From Sphingomonas metalli (lineage in GTDB: Bacteria > Pseudomonadota > Alphaproteobacteria > Sphingomonadales > Sphingomonadaceae): a stretch of DNA of 64,000 nt. Position 1 is the first letter of the stretch; every line of letters starts with the position of its first letter. The stretch lies in NCBI RefSeq assembly GCF_014641735.1, contig NZ_BMIH01000002.1:496001-560000 (forward strand). Direction: 5' to 3'. The position numbers and the translations under genes are program-made. The notes under the pieces were generated by a model. It did not search any database. It saw only the letters and a program-made list of their open reading frames with translations, and was not told the DNA's origin. Positions 7,980 to 17,333 of this stretch are shown one piece after another.

Positions 7980-8428
7980 CCGCCGCCACCGCGCTCCAGC
8001 CGCGCCCGGCGGCGCGCATCCTGCTGGTCGACCGCGACGGGCGGGTGCTGCTGATGCGCTTCACCCCCTCCGACCGCCCGCCGCTCTGGTGCACGCCCGG
8101 CGGCGCGGTCGATCCGGGCGAGAGCTACGAAGCGGCCGCCGCGCGCGAGCTGTGGGAGGAGACGGGCCTCATCCTCGATTGCGGCCCGCAGGTGGCGCGG
8201 CGGCAGGCGCAGTTCACCACCTTCGAGGGGGTCGAGGTCGATGCCGACGAACGCTATTTCCGCATCGACATGGACGCCTGCGACATCGCCGCGGGCGCGC
8301 TGACCGAGCTGGAGCGCCGCGTGCTGCACAGCTGGCGCTGGTTCGCGCCCGCGGAGCTGGCCGACTGGCCGGAGGCGATCTTCCCCGCCGATCTGGCGCA
8401 GATGCTGGAGGATACGCGATGCCGCTGA
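7976..8428 (+). CDS. NUDIX hydrolase
   Basis: 150-aa pyrophosphohydrolase with a complete Nudix box at about residues 41-63: G-x5-E-x7-RELWEETGL, which binds the divalent metal. The N-terminus AARILLVDRDGRVLLMRF and the late HSWRWFAPAELADWPE are usual for NUDIX enzymes acting on nucleotides or related compounds. It overlaps the GST stop by 4 nt and its own stop lies 10 nt inside the next gene. Substrate cannot be told from sequence. Confidence 0.9.
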   Translation: MTAATALQPRPAARILLVDRDGRVLLMRFTPSDRPPLWCTPGGAVDPGESYEAAAARELWEETGLILDCGPQVARRQAQFTTFEGVEVDADERYFRIDMDACDIAAGALTELERRVLHSWRWFAPAELADWPEAIFPADLAQMLEDTRCR

Positions 8429-9294
8429 CCCGTCTGTCGCTGTCCACGGGCGTCGACCTCGACGTCGAGCTGGCCGGCCCGGAGGATGCGCCCGCGGTCA
8501 TCCTGCTCCACGGCTTCCCCGAATCGCACCGGACGTGGCGGCACATCGTCCCCGACCTCGCGCGCGACCATCGCGTCGTCGCGCCCGACCAGCGCGGCTA
8601 TGCGCGCTCCTCCAAGCCGGCGGCGGTCGAGGACTATGCGCCCGACCGGATCGTCGCCGACCTGATCGCGCTCGCCGATGCGCTGGGGATCGACCGGTTC
8701 ACGCTGGTCGGCCACGACTGGGGTGGCGCGGTGGCATGGACCGCGGCGCTGAGCCGGCCCGACCGGGTCGAGCGGCTGGTGATCGTCAACGCGCCGCATC
8801 CGCTGGTCTTCCAGCGCTCGCTGTTCGACGATCCGGCCCAGCGCGCGGCGAGCCAGTATATCACCCGCTTCCGCGACACCGGGATCGACGCCGGGCTGAC
8901 CGGGCGCGGACTCGAACGCTTCTTCGCCTCCACCTTCGTCCAGCACGTCACCAGCGCGATCGCGGGCGAGGACAAGGCCGCCTATCTCGACGAATGGAGC
9001 CAGCCCGGCGCGATGACGGCGATGCTCAACTGGTATCGCGCCAGCCGCATCATCGTCCCCGCCCCCGACGAAACCCCGCCCCGCCCCGCCTTTCTCGACG
9101 CGCCCTTCCCGCCGGTCACGCAGACAACGCTGGTGGTCTGGGGCACGGACGACAAGGCGCTGCTGCCGGTGCAGCTGGAGGGGCTGGATGCGCTGGTGCC
9201 GGACCTGACGGTCGAGCGGATCGCCGGCGGCCATTTCGTGCCGTGGCAGGAGCCGGCGGCGGTGCTGGCGGCGATGCGGCGCTGGGGGATTTGA
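8419..9294 (+). CDS. Alpha/beta hydrolase, soluble epoxide-hydrolase-like
   Basis: 291-aa alpha/beta hydrolase. HGFPESHRTWRHI gives the HGxP oxyanion motif; GHDWGGAVAW is the nucleophile elbow with Asp in place of Ser, the mark of epoxide hydrolases and haloalkane dehalogenases; VVWGTDD and GGHFVPWQEP provide the later acid and His of the triad. The HGFP plus Asp nucleophile combination favours epoxide hydrolase. The ATG at 8419 overlaps the NUDIX stop by 10 nt. Confidence 0.88.
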   Translation: MPLTRLSLSTGVDLDVELAGPEDAPAVILLHGFPESHRTWRHIVPDLARDHRVVAPDQRGYARSSKPAAVEDYAPDRIVADLIALADALGIDRFTLVGHDWGGAVAWTAALSRPDRVERLVIVNAPHPLVFQRSLFDDPAQRAASQYITRFRDTGIDAGLTGRGLERFFASTFVQHVTSAIAGEDKAAYLDEWSQPGAMTAMLNWYRASRIIVPAPDETPPRPAFLDAPFPPVTQTTLVVWGTDDKALLPVQLEGLDALVPDLTVERIAGGHFVPWQEPAAVLAAMRRWGI

Positions 9295-9316
9295 GGCTGA
9301 TCCACTTGGCTAGAAC

Positions 9317-9403
9317 CGTCGCCCCAGCGCAGGCTGGGGCCTTTTGCGACTCCTGCCTCGCGCCCTAACCGGGAGATCCCAGCCTGCGCTGGGATGACGC
9401 CGG
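9317..9403. repeat. Hairpin repeats (class B) between convergent genes
   Basis: Two palindromes, GCCCCAGC..GCTGGGGC at 9320-9340 and ATCCCAGC..GCTGGGAT at 9376-9396, ending in a GATGACG motif as in the other class B copies. The element separates the ends of the hydrolase gene and the convergent DUF2332 gene and may serve as a bidirectional terminator. Confidence 0.65.
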
Positions 9404-9432
9404 TTCGAATTCGGTGGATCACGGACTAGCCG

Positions 9433-10536
9433 TCACCCCACCCCCGCCCGCGCCGCATCGGGCAGCGCGATCCAGTCGCCCGCCCCCGCCGGCGCGCCCG
9501 GTTCGATCCAGGCGCCATGCGCATGGGCGCTCGCCACGACCTGCCACGCATCCTCGCCTGGCCAGCAGCGGACCCGCACCAGCATCTGCGCGGTCGCGCG
9601 ATCGGGCTCCATCACCACCCAGGCGAGCGGGCGATCCGCCGTCGCCGCCGCGCCCGCGCGCGCCATCGCCGCCCGGATCCGGTCGGCACTCTCCCGCGGC
9701 AGATATTGCCAGACGACCGAGTGCATCAGCACCCGCGTCACGCCCGCCGGCTGCGGCTCGGCGAGGCGTGCCTCGACCCAGTCGGCGGCATCCGCCGCGT
9801 CCAGCCGCACGCCCCGCTCCCGCAGCATCGCGACCGCGGCGCGCAGGCGCGCCATCCGCTCGGGCGCCTCGGCCCAGACATAGGCGGTCAGCCGCGCCTC
9901 GACCGCCGGATCGGTGGCGTCGAGCGGGCGGATATCGCAGCCGCGCACCGACACGATCTCCAGCGGCACCGCCGCCGGCGCGGCCCCGCGCCATGCGGGC
10001 CGCAGCGTCACCGGCGCGTTCGCCGGCCCCAGCAATGTCCCGCCCAGATCGAAGCGATAGCGGTCGATCAGCAGGTTCAGCCCCGCACTCGACCCGATCT
10101 CCAGCAGCTCCAGCTTCGGGCCGAGCGCGCGCGCCACCTCCATCAGCCCGGTCATCAGCGCCGCCGACCGACCCGGCTCGTTGGTCTGGGGCGGGCCGTC
10201 CAGCCAGGGCAGCAGCGCCGCATTCTCGCGCACCAGCACGGCGTCGACGACCGCGGCGATCGCCTCCCGATCGTCGACCGACCCGTCGAACACCGCCGCC
10301 AGACCGGCGTCGCGCCCCGCCAGCACCAGTGCGTGCAGCCCGCCGACCAGCCGCAGCGGCAGCGCGTCGCGGGTCGGCTCGCCCGGCCAGTCGAGCACCC
10401 GCCGCCCCGTCTCGCTGACGCGGGTCAAGCCGTCGGCGATCGCGTCGCACAGATGCGCGTAGACGGGCGCATCCATCTGGCGGCAGTAATAGGCCTGGAT
10501 GCGGAACGCCTCGCGATTGCCTGCCTCGTCCGCCAT
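9433..10536 (-). CDS. DUF2332 family protein
   Basis: 367-aa protein recognised as DUF2332: N-terminal [20 protein letters not shown], central [23 protein letters not shown], and C-terminal [19 protein letters not shown]. The [10 protein letters not shown] segment looks like the first loop of a SAM-dependent methyltransferase fold, but the family has no settled function that I know of. It is divergent from hisG with about 56 bp between starts. Confidence 0.82.
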   Translation of the reverse strand: MADEAGNREAFRIQAYYCRQMDAPVYAHLCDAIADGLTRVSETGRRVLDWPGEPTRDALPLRLVGGLHALVLAGRDAGLAAVFDGSVDDREAIAAVVDAVLVRENAALLPWLDGPPQTNEPGRSAALMTGLMEVARALGPKLELLEIGSSAGLNLLIDRYRFDLGGTLLGPANAPVTLRPAWRGAAPAAVPLEIVSVRGCDIRPLDATDPAVEARLTAYVWAEAPERMARLRAAVAMLRERGVRLDAADAADWVEARLAEPQPAGVTRVLMHSVVWQYLPRESADRIRAAMARAGAAATADRPLAWVVMEPDRATAQMLVRVRCWPGEDAWQVVASAHAHGAWIEPGAPAGAGDWIALPDAARAGVG

Positions 10537-10592
10537 TCCTTGCCTCCTCCGCGCCGTTGCACCCCGAGCAACCGGGGATTAAGGCACCGCCC

Positions 10593-11258
10593 GTGTCCGC
10601 GCCACTGATCATCGCCGTGCCCAAGGGGCGTATCCTGTCCGAGGCGCTGCCGCTGCTCGCCGCGGCGGGCGTGCGGCCGGAGCCCGCCTTTTCGGACGAG
10701 GACAGCCGGGCGCTCCGCTTCGCCACCGACGTGCCGCAGATCGAGCTGATCCGCGTCCGCGCCTTCGACGTCGCGACCTTCGTCGCGCACGGCGCGGCGC
10801 AGCTGGGGATCGTCGGGTCGGACGTGCTGGCCGAGTTCGACTATTCGGAGCTCTATGCGCCGGTCGACCTCGCCATCGGCCATTGCCGCCTGTCGGTCGC
10901 CGAGCCGGTCGCGCTGGCCGAGCGCGACGATCCGCGCGGCTGGAGCCATGTGCGGGTCGCGACCAAATATCCGCACGTCACCGCCGCGCATTTCGCCCGG
11001 CGCGGCGTGCAGGCCGAATGCGTCAAGCTGAACGGCGCGATGGAGCTTGCGCCGACGCTGGGCCTCGCGCCGCGGATCGTCGACCTCGTCTCCTCGGGCC
11101 GCACGCTCAAGGAGAACGGGCTGGTCGAGGTCGAGCGGATCATGGACGTGACCAGCCGGCTGGTCGTCAACCGCGCGGCGATGAAGACCCGCGGCGACGT
11201 GGTGCCCCTGGTCGAGGCCTTCCGCCGCGCCGTCGCCGGGCGGCAGGCGGCGGCATGA
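10593..11258 (+). CDS. hisG: ATP phosphoribosyltransferase, short form HisG
   Basis: First enzyme of histidine synthesis (ATP plus PRPP to phosphoribosyl-ATP). The 221-aa product is the short HisG form: [18 protein letters not shown] at the start, GIVGSDVL in the middle, and [20 protein letters not shown], the PRPP-binding segment. I take GTG at 10593 as start because the conserved sequence begins a few codons later; an upstream TTG at 10557 would add 12 unlikely residues. Short HisG usually works with a HisZ regulatory subunit, not seen in this window. It overlaps hisD by 4 nt. Confidence 0.92.
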   Translation: MSAPLIIAVPKGRILSEALPLLAAAGVRPEPAFSDEDSRALRFATDVPQIELIRVRAFDVATFVAHGAAQLGIVGSDVLAEFDYSELYAPVDLAIGHCRLSVAEPVALAERDDPRGWSHVRVATKYPHVTAAHFARRGVQAECVKLNGAMELAPTLGLAPRIVDLVSSGRTLKENGLVEVERIMDVTSRLVVNRAAMKTRGDVVPLVEAFRRAVAGRQAAA

Positions 11259-12550
11259 TCCGGCTGAACGCCGCGGCCGCCGGCTTTGCCGGGGCCTTCG
11301 CCGCGCTGGTCGATGCCCGCCGCGAATCCTCTGCGGACGTGACGCGCGACGTCGCCGCGATCATCGCCGAGGTGCGCGCGCGCGGCGCCGCGGCGGTCGA
11401 GGCGCTGACGCTGCGGCTCGACCGGCACGATCTGGCGACGACGGGCTGGGCGATCGACCGCGCCGACTGCGCCGCCGCCTATGACGCGCTGGAGCCGGGG
11501 CTGCGCACCGCGCTCGACCTCGCCGCCGCGCGTATCCGCGCCTATCACGAGAAGCAGCGGCCCGCCGACAGCGACTGGCGAGACGCGGCGGGCGTGCGGC
11601 TCGGTGCTCGGTGGCGGCCGGTGGATGCCGCGGGCCTCTATGTCCCGGGCGGCCGGGCCGCCTATCCTTCCTCGCTGCTGATGAATGCCATCCCCGCCAA
11701 GGTCGCCGGGGTCGAGCGGCTGGCGATGGTGACGCCGACCCCGGACGGGCAGATCAACCCGCTCGTCCTCGCCGCCGCGCATCTGGCCGGGGTGGACGAG
11801 GTGTGGCGCGTCGGCGGCGCACAGGCGGTCGCCGCGCTCGCCTATGGCGCAGGGCCGATCGCACCGGTGGACGTCGTCACCGGCCCCGGCAATGCCTGGG
11901 TCGCGGAGGCCAAGCGCCAGCTCTACGGCGTGGTCGGTATCGACATGGTGGCGGGGCCGTCGGAGATCGTCGTCGTCGCCGACGGCGCGAACGACCCCGA
12001 ATGGATCGCCGCCGACCTGCTGAGCCAGGCCGAGCACGACGTCGTCACCCAGTCGATCCTGTTCACCGACGATGCCGGATTCGCCGATGCGGTCGCGGCG
12101 GCGGTGGAGCGGCAGCTGGGCACGCTCGCCACCGGATCGGTCGCGCGCGCGGCATGGGAGGCGAACGGCGCGATCGTCGTCGTGCCGTCGCTCGCGGAGG
12201 CGATGCCGCTGGTCGACCGCCTCGCCGCCGAGCATCTCCAGCTCGCGGTCGACGATCCCGATGCGCTGTTCGCGCGGGTGCGCCATGCCGGCAGCGTCTT
12301 CCTCGGCCGGCATACGCCGGAGGCGATCGGGGACTATGTCGCCGGCCCCAATCACGTCCTGCCCACCGGCCGGCGCGCGCGCTTCGCCAGCGGTCTGTCG
12401 GTGCTCGACTTCATGAAGCGGACCAGCTTCCTGGGACTGGACGAGACGGCGCTCGCCGAACTCGGCCCCGCGACGATCGCGCTGGCGGAGGCGGAGGGGC
12501 TGCCCGCCCATGCCCGCTCGGTCGCGCTGCGGCTCAGGACCAACCGCTGA
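11255..12550 (+). CDS. hisD: Histidinol dehydrogenase
   Basis: 431-aa enzyme oxidising L-histidinol to histidine in two NAD-linked steps. Clear family segments: [75 protein letters not shown] (catalytic Glu-His region and a metal ligand) and AEHLQL. Length is normal. The ATG overlaps the hisG stop, so the two are coupled. A ribbon-helix-helix gene follows and overlaps the stop. Confidence 0.95.
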   Translation: MIRLNAAAAGFAGAFAALVDARRESSADVTRDVAAIIAEVRARGAAAVEALTLRLDRHDLATTGWAIDRADCAAAYDALEPGLRTALDLAAARIRAYHEKQRPADSDWRDAAGVRLGARWRPVDAAGLYVPGGRAAYPSSLLMNAIPAKVAGVERLAMVTPTPDGQINPLVLAAAHLAGVDEVWRVGGAQAVAALAYGAGPIAPVDVVTGPGNAWVAEAKRQLYGVVGIDMVAGPSEIVVVADGANDPEWIAADLLSQAEHDVVTQSILFTDDAGFADAVAAAVERQLGTLATGSVARAAWEANGAIVVVPSLAEAMPLVDRLAAEHLQLAVDDPDALFARVRHAGSVFLGRHTPEAIGDYVAGPNHVLPTGRRARFASGLSVLDFMKRTSFLGLDETALAELGPATIALAEAEGLPAHARSVALRLRTNR

Positions 12551-12828
12551 GCGCGACGCGCGTCACCGCCCCGCCCGGCGGGTTCGAGGGGCCGGTCAAG
12601 CGCTCGATCACCATCGCCGGACACCAGACGTCGATCAGCCTCGAGCCGCTGTTCTGGAACGCGCTCGAGCGGGCGGCGGCGGAGCGCGTCCTCCCCCTGT
12701 CGGCGCTCGTCGCCCAGATCGACGCGCTGCGGATCGCCGAAGCGGAGCCTCCCAATCTCGCCAGCGCGCTGCGCAGCTGGCTGTTCGCGCAGTACATTTG
12801 CGACAATGATGCAAGTCGCTCGCAATAG
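12547..12828 (+). CDS. Ribbon-helix-helix domain protein, start codon uncertain
   Basis: Small protein with an RHH_4-type domain: VKRSITIAGHQTSISLEPLFWNAL, then LSALVAQIDALR and a conserved NLASALRSWLF. Such proteins are predicted DNA binders of unknown target in alphaproteobacteria. The frame is open but holds no ATG, GTG or TTG between hisD and the conserved domain; the first plausible codon is a CTG at 12547 that overlaps the hisD TGA as CTGA. Start position is therefore doubtful, and an ACG at 12556 is another possibility. The domain itself is convincing. Confidence 0.72.
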   Translation: MSATRVTAPPGGFEGPVKRSITIAGHQTSISLEPLFWNALERAAAERVLPLSALVAQIDALRIAEAEPPNLASALRSWLFAQYICDNDASRSQ

Positions 12829-12830
12829 CA

Positions 12831-12859
12831 TTGACAGTGAGAACGACTCTCAATAGCTG
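12831..12859 (+). promoter_or_regulatory. Promoter with overlapping Fur-box-like dyad
   Basis: A TTGACA hexamer lies at 12831-12836; the spacing puts a -10-like AATAGC at about 12852-12857. Between them, at 12838-12852, is the perfect dyad TGAGA-ACGAC-TCTCA, which differs from the common Fur-type TGAGAATGATTCTCA at two positions. Repression by Fur over the promoter of an iron-siderophore receptor is the simple reading. A second dyad TTGCGA..TCGCAA spans 12798-12825. Confidence 0.6.
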
Positions 12860-12887
12860 AGCCCCCATAAGAACAAGGGGGTTCATC

Positions 12888-15347
12888 ATGGCATCGTCGT
12901 CCGCATCCTTTCTCGCGCTGTCGTGCGTCGGCTTCATCGTCACCGCGCCCGCCGCGGCAGCGCCCGCCGGTGCGCCGCTGGCCGCCACGAGCGATCCGGA
13001 GGCGCGGGCCCAGGACGGCCGGCGGGACCTCGGCCGCGACGACATCGTCGTCACCGCGACGGCGGAAGCGATGCCCGCGGCGGTCGAAAGCCCCAAGGCG
13101 ACGGCGGCGCTGCTCGACACGCCCCAGACCGTCACGGTCATCTCCGATCAGGTGCTGCGCAAGCAGAACCTCCAGACGCTGCGCGACGCGCTCCAGATCA
13201 TTCCGGGGATCACCTTCGGCGCGGGCGAGGGCGGCGGCGGCTATGGCGACAGCATCAACCTGCGCGGCTATTCGGCCAATACCGACATCACTATCGACGG
13301 CATCCGCGACAGCGCACAGTACAGCCGCACCGATCCGTTCAACCTGCAGCAGATCGAGGTGTATAACGGCGCCAATTCGGTGTTCAACGGATCGGGCAGC
13401 GTCGGCGGCACGATCAACCTCGTCACCAAGGAGCCGCGCAAGGAGGATCTGACGGTCGCGCAGGCGGCGATCGGCACCGACGCCTATTACCGCGCCTCGC
13501 TCGACAGCAATGCGCGCGTGTCGGACCTGATCGCGGTACGCCTCAACGCCGCCTATCACCACAACGACGTGCCCGGCCGCGACGTGGAGAAATACGAGCG
13601 CTGGGGCATCGCCCCCGCGGTGACGATCGGGATCGACGGGCCGACCAGCCTGACCCTCGCCTATGTCCACCAGCGCGACGACAATACGCCGCTCTACGGC
13701 ATTCCCTATTTCAACAATGCGCTGGTCGGCGGGCTGATCACCGGGTCGGATCGCAGCGACTATTACGGCTACAGCAACCTCGACCGGCAGCGGATCACCG
13801 TCGACCGGCTGACCGCGACGCTGCGGCATCAGGTCGACGAGCATCTGTCGGTGCGCAACCTCACCCGCTGGCAGCGCGTCGGCCAGTATAGCGTCACCAG
13901 CGCGCCGCAGGGCACCTTCTGCCTCGCCGGCACCGGCCGCCAGCCGGTCGCGACCAGCGCCAGCGACCCGCGCGGCCTGGCCTGCACCACCAGCGTCAAC
14001 GGCGCGACCGTCACCGTGCCGGCCGGCCAGTGGCTCCCCTCCGGACCGCGCGGCTATGTCCGCGACCAGCTCAACCAGCTCTTCGCCAACCAGACCGATA
14101 TCCGGCTGGAACATGGGCAGAAGGGCGGCATCCGCAACGTCGCCGATATCGGCATGCAGGCGATGGTGGAGGATTACGACATCACCACCGGCTCGCTGCT
14201 GCGCAACGCCGACGGCTCGGCGACCGCGCCGCTGCCCTTCCTGTCGATCAGCAACCCGGAAACCGTCTATCGCGGCACGATCCGCTCCGTCACCACCGCC
14301 CAGTCGCGCGCGACGAGCGAGAATGTCGCCGTCTACGCCTTCGATACGCTGGAGCTGGGCCGCGCGTTCGAGTTGAACGGCGGGGTGCGCTGGGAATATC
14401 AGAAGACCGATTTCCGCGCCCTGCCGCTGACCGTGCTCGCCCCCGGCGTCACCCAGCCCGCCGCGGCGCTCCAGCGACCGCAGATCAACCGCGAGCGGCT
14501 CTTCTCCTACCGGATCGGCGCGGTCTGGCACCCGGTGACCGATGTCAGCGTCTATGCCGGCTATGGCAATGCCAGGACCCCCTCCTCCGCCAGCGTGCGC
14601 GCCGGCTGCGTCAGCGTCTCCAACGCGATCGTGACCGACACCTGCGCTGTCGCGCCGGAGACCGCGCGCAACTACGAGGTCGGGGCGAAGGCGGGGCTGT
14701 TCGGCCGCAAACTGGAGCTGACCGCGGCGCTGTTCCGCAACGAGCGGACCAACTATCGCGTGCCGTCCAACGACCCGCTGCTGCCGACCGTGCAGGTGCT
14801 CGACGGGCGCAGCCGGGTGGAGGGCATCGCATTGGGCGCGTCGGGCAACATCACCCCGGCCTGGTCGATCTTCGCCAACTACACCTATCTCGACGGCCAG
14901 GTCGTCCAGTCGGTCTCCGACTTCTGCCTCGCCAGACCGGGAGCAAGCGGATGCGGCAACAGCGCCGCCAATCCTGATCCGCAGCGCGGCGCCCGGCTGG
15001 TCCAGACGCCCAGCCATTCGGGCAGCCTGTTCACCACCTATCGCCTGCCCTTCGGCCTGGAGGTCGGCTACGGCCTGACCTATCAGGGGTCGTTCGCCAC
15101 CTATGTGCCGACCCTGGCCACGGCCACGCAGCTGCGGACCGACGACTATCTGATCCACCGCGCCTATCTGGCCTACAGCTTCGGCCGGGGCTGGACCGCG
15201 CAGCTCAACATCCAGAACCTGACCGACGCGAAATACCTCACCAACGTCCGCAACAACATCAACGCGACCACCGGCGTCGTCACCGGCGGCTGGGCGATGC
15301 CCGGCGACCGGCGGCAGGCGGTGTTCAGCCTGTTCTACAGCTTCTGA
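12888..15347 (+). CDS. TonB-dependent siderophore receptor
   Basis: 819-aa outer-membrane receptor of the catecholate-siderophore (Fiu/FhuA-like) type. A signal peptide covers about residues 1-24. The plug domain follows ([26 protein letters not shown], then [36 protein letters not shown]), then a 22-strand barrel ending in the usual terminal Phe (VFSLFYSF). Uptake is driven by TonB-ExbBD, not in this window. A ribosome site (aaggggg) precedes the ATG. A Fur-box-like promoter lies upstream and the iron-linked piuC-type gene downstream. Confidence 0.93.
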   Translation: MASSSASFLALSCVGFIVTAPAAAAPAGAPLAATSDPEARAQDGRRDLGRDDIVVTATAEAMPAAVESPKATAALLDTPQTVTVISDQVLRKQNLQTLRDALQIIPGITFGAGEGGGGYGDSINLRGYSANTDITIDGIRDSAQYSRTDPFNLQQIEVYNGANSVFNGSGSVGGTINLVTKEPRKEDLTVAQAAIGTDAYYRASLDSNARVSDLIAVRLNAAYHHNDVPGRDVEKYERWGIAPAVTIGIDGPTSLTLAYVHQRDDNTPLYGIPYFNNALVGGLITGSDRSDYYGYSNLDRQRITVDRLTATLRHQVDEHLSVRNLTRWQRVGQYSVTSAPQGTFCLAGTGRQPVATSASDPRGLACTTSVNGATVTVPAGQWLPSGPRGYVRDQLNQLFANQTDIRLEHGQKGGIRNVADIGMQAMVEDYDITTGSLLRNADGSATAPLPFLSISNPETVYRGTIRSVTTAQSRATSENVAVYAFDTLELGRAFELNGGVRWEYQKTDFRALPLTVLAPGVTQPAAALQRPQINRERLFSYRIGAVWHPVTDVSVYAGYGNARTPSSASVRAGCVSVSNAIVTDTCAVAPETARNYEVGAKAGLFGRKLELTAALFRNERTNYRVPSNDPLLPTVQVLDGRSRVEGIALGASGNITPAWSIFANYTYLDGQVVQSVSDFCLARPGASGCGNSAANPDPQRGARLVQTPSHSGSLFTTYRLPFGLEVGYGLTYQGSFATYVPTLATATQLRTDDYLIHRAYLAYSFGRGWTAQLNIQNLTDAKYLTNVRNNINATTGVVTGGWAMPGDRRQAVFSLFYSF

Positions 15348-15414
15348 GGCTCTGCTACTCCTGCCCGCCGCCTTCCCCGGCCAGGCGGGCAGGAGACGAT
15401 GGAGCCACGGTCCG

Positions 15415-16098
15415 ATGCTGATCGCCATTCCCGACGTGCTCGACGCCGCCGCACTGGGGCGGGTGCGCGCGCTGATCGATCCTGCCGACTGGGTGGACGG
15501 CAACGTCACCTCCGGCCCGCAGGCGGCGCTCGCCAAGCGCAACGAGCAGCTGCCCGAGGATGCGCCGGCCGCGCGCGAGGCGGGCGGGATCATCCTCGAC
15601 GCGCTCGGGCGCAGCCCGCTGTTCGTCGCCGCCGCGCTGCCGCTCAAACTCTATCCGCCGCTGTTCAACCGCTATGGCGCGGGGCACGGCTTCGGGCTGC
15701 ACGTCGACAATGCGATCCGGATGAAGCGCGGCACCGACTTCCGCATCCGGTCCGACCTGTCCGCCACGCTCTTCCTCGACGATCCCGCCGCCTATGACGG
15801 CGGCGAGCTGGTGATCGAGGACCAGTTCGGCCCGCAGACGGTCAAGCTGCCGGCCGGCCACTTGATCCTCTATCCCGCCTCCAGCCTGCATCGCGTGACG
15901 CCCGTCACGCGCGGCGTGCGCACCGCCAGCTTCATGTGGATGCAGTCGATGGTCCGCGACGACGGCGAGCGGCGGACGCTGTTCGAGCTCGACCGCGCGA
16001 TCCAGACGGTCGCCGCCGATCGCGGCCAGGGCGATGCGGCGGTGGTGCAGCTGACCGGCGTCTACCACAATCTCCTGCGCCGCTGGGCGGACGCCTGA
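15415..16098 (+). CDS. PKHD-type Fe(II)/2-oxoglutarate hydroxylase, PiuC-like
   Basis: 227-aa dioxygenase of the PiuC/Sbal_3634 group, regularly found next to TonB siderophore receptors. The iron ligands are visible: HVD at residues 96-98 and the His of [12 protein letters not shown] near 159, with an Arg at 169 for 2-oxoglutarate. The C-terminal extension ends in [11 protein letters not shown], as usual for the family. Substrate is not known. The gene starts 67 nt after the receptor and is probably co-transcribed with it. Confidence 0.92.
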   Translation: MLIAIPDVLDAAALGRVRALIDPADWVDGNVTSGPQAALAKRNEQLPEDAPAAREAGGIILDALGRSPLFVAAALPLKLYPPLFNRYGAGHGFGLHVDNAIRMKRGTDFRIRSDLSATLFLDDPAAYDGGELVIEDQFGPQTVKLPAGHLILYPASSLHRVTPVTRGVRTASFMWMQSMVRDDGERRTLFELDRAIQTVAADRGQGDAAVVQLTGVYHNLLRRWADA

Positions 16099-16165
16099 CG
16101 CGCTTCGCGGCCGCAGCACCCGAACCCGATTGACGCGCCCGCGCCGCGGCGGCAGGCGCGCGGAA

Positions 16166-16786
16166 ATGAAGCGGCTCGGCCTCCTCATCCTGTTCATCGC
16201 CGCCGCCGCGGCCCTGTGGACGAGCGGCGTCGCCGACCCCTGGATCCATCCGGCGCGCCACCGGGTCAGCGGGACAGGGCTGCTGCCGCTCGACAGCTAT
16301 GCCGATGCCGCCGCGCGGGCCTTGCCGGCGGGGACGGGTCTTGCCCGGCTGACCCTGCCCGACGGCCGCGCGCCGGTGACCGTGGAAGCGACCGACGGCA
16401 GCCTGATCTATCTCGACCCGCCGACCGCGGCGGTGCTGGATGTCGAGCCGGGCGACCCGCAGGATGCGGCAGCGCGGCCGCCACTGCCGGTGCTGCCGCT
16501 GACCGCGGTGCTGCTCGCCGCCCGGCCGCTGGTGAACGGCGCGCCCTTGCGGCGGATCGACTGGCCGGGCGGCCATGCACCGGACTGGACGCTGCGCTTC
16601 GCCGGCCGCGGCCGCGGCGCGACGGTGAAGGTCGCGGACGATACCGGCACGGCAACCCCGGCGCGGGCGGAGCGGGCCAGCGTGGCGCGGGCGGCGCGGG
16701 GGCCGTGGGCGTGGATCGGGGCGGCCGCGGTGCTGGGCGCGGCGCTGGTGGCGCTGGGGTTGCGGAGACGTCCGAAGCGGCGGTGA
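16166..16786 (+). CDS. Unknown membrane protein with two transmembrane segments
   Basis: 206 aa, not recognised. Residues about 2-22 (LGLLILFIAAAAALWTSG) form an N-terminal membrane anchor; a second hydrophobic helix lies near the C-terminus (WIGAAAVLGAALVALGL) followed by a basic tail. Between them is a periplasmic stretch of about 150 residues rich in Ala, Pro and Asp. I chose the ATG at 16166 over one 12 codons upstream because the anchor starts there. It is third after the siderophore receptor and PiuC genes, so a role at the inner membrane in iron uptake is possible but unproven. It could be a divergent PepSY-like protein. Confidence 0.6.
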   Translation: MKRLGLLILFIAAAAALWTSGVADPWIHPARHRVSGTGLLPLDSYADAAARALPAGTGLARLTLPDGRAPVTVEATDGSLIYLDPPTAAVLDVEPGDPQDAAARPPLPVLPLTAVLLAARPLVNGAPLRRIDWPGGHAPDWTLRFAGRGRGATVKVADDTGTATPARAERASVARAARGPWAWIGAAAVLGAALVALGLRRRPKRR

Positions 16787-16930
16787 GGGGGTAGCGAGAC
16801 CGATCGGATCGCGGTCCATCCGTACCGAACTGCGCGTTATCCCAGACAAAGCTGGGATCGTCTCGTTACGGCTTTGGGCAAGAGCCGCACGAGGCCCCCA
16901 GCCTGCGCCTAGGCGACAACCGAGGACGAA

Positions 16931-16946
16931 TGTTTCACGTGGAACA
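16931..16946. other. parS-like ParB-binding site 1
   Basis: TGTTTCACGTGGAACA is a 16-bp near-palindrome whose reverse complement, TGTTCCACGTGAAACA, is one of the best-known parS forms and differs from the perfect palindrome by one base. ParB binds such sites near the replication origin for chromosome segregation. The match extends into flanks shared with site 2. Confidence 0.8.
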
Positions 16947-17000
16947 TTTGAGGAACGATAAGGACTGGAGCAGGGCGGGCCGAGATCGACCCACCGCCGA

Positions 17001-17070
17001 CCGTTCGCCCTGAGCGCAATCGAAAGGCCTTGGACTTACCTGTGCTTCGTCTTCGGTCAGCACGAACGGG
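17001..17070. repeat. Two-arm hairpin repeat (class A), copy 2
   Basis: Starts CCGTTCG and ends CGAACGG. Arm one is GCCCT-loop-AAGGC (one mismatch), arm two GTGCT-loop-AGCAC. The arm order is the reverse of copy 1. It lies between the two parS sites. Confidence 0.72.
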
Positions 17071-17105
17071 GGAAGGGCCAATGCTCCATGCCGCCGAGCC
17101 ACGAA

Positions 17106-17121
17106 TGTTTCACGTGGAACA
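17106..17121. other. parS-like ParB-binding site 2
   Basis: The same TGTTTCACGTGGAACA as site 1, 175 bp away and in the same orientation. Flanks ACGAA on the left and TTTG plus GGAACG on the right are shared with site 1, so the two may stem from a duplication. Confidence 0.8.
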
Positions 17122-17177
17122 TTTGTGGAACGCATTGGCGGTCCGTCCGACGCCTGAGCCTCATGCGCCCCTCCCAG

Positions 17178-17277
17178 CCGTTCGCGCTGAGCCTGTCGAA
17201 GCGCTGTTCTTCCCGGTGCCGCAAGCGCTTGGGTCAGAGGAAGACAGACAGTGCTTCGACAAGCTCAGCACGAACGG
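17178..17277. repeat. Two-arm hairpin repeat (class A), copy 3
   Basis: Starts CCGTTCG and ends CGAACGG. Arm one is GCGCT-loop-AGCGC, a third stem version; arm two is GTGCT-loop-AGCAC. The spacer between arms is longer than in other copies. It lies just before the end of the glutamate dehydrogenase gene. Confidence 0.72.
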
Positions 17278-17333
17278 ATGAGGGGGGTGCGCCGAATTGA
17301 GGAGGATGCGTCAACGTCTGCGTACGCCCCCCC

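Larger units (their letters stand above)
16787..17333. other. Gene-free region with parS sites and repeats
   Basis: A 547-bp stretch between convergent genes with no credible coding sequence. It holds an ATCCCAG-loop-CTGGGAT hairpin at 16839-16858, two parS-like sites (16931, 17106) and two class A repeats (17001, 17178). Short open frames here are made of repeat sequence. This is the longest non-coding stretch in the window. Confidence 0.75.

Noticed and set aside
12534..15647. A 1037-codon open frame antisense to the siderophore receptor
   Set aside because: GC-rich third positions remove stops from the opposite strand; the translation is Arg/Gly/Ala-rich with no domain, while the plus strand encodes a full receptor.
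16935..17300. Short open frames around the parS sites, including one beginning MFHVEHL
   Set aside because: They translate repeat and parS sequence only; the MFHVEHL start is just the parS site read as codons.
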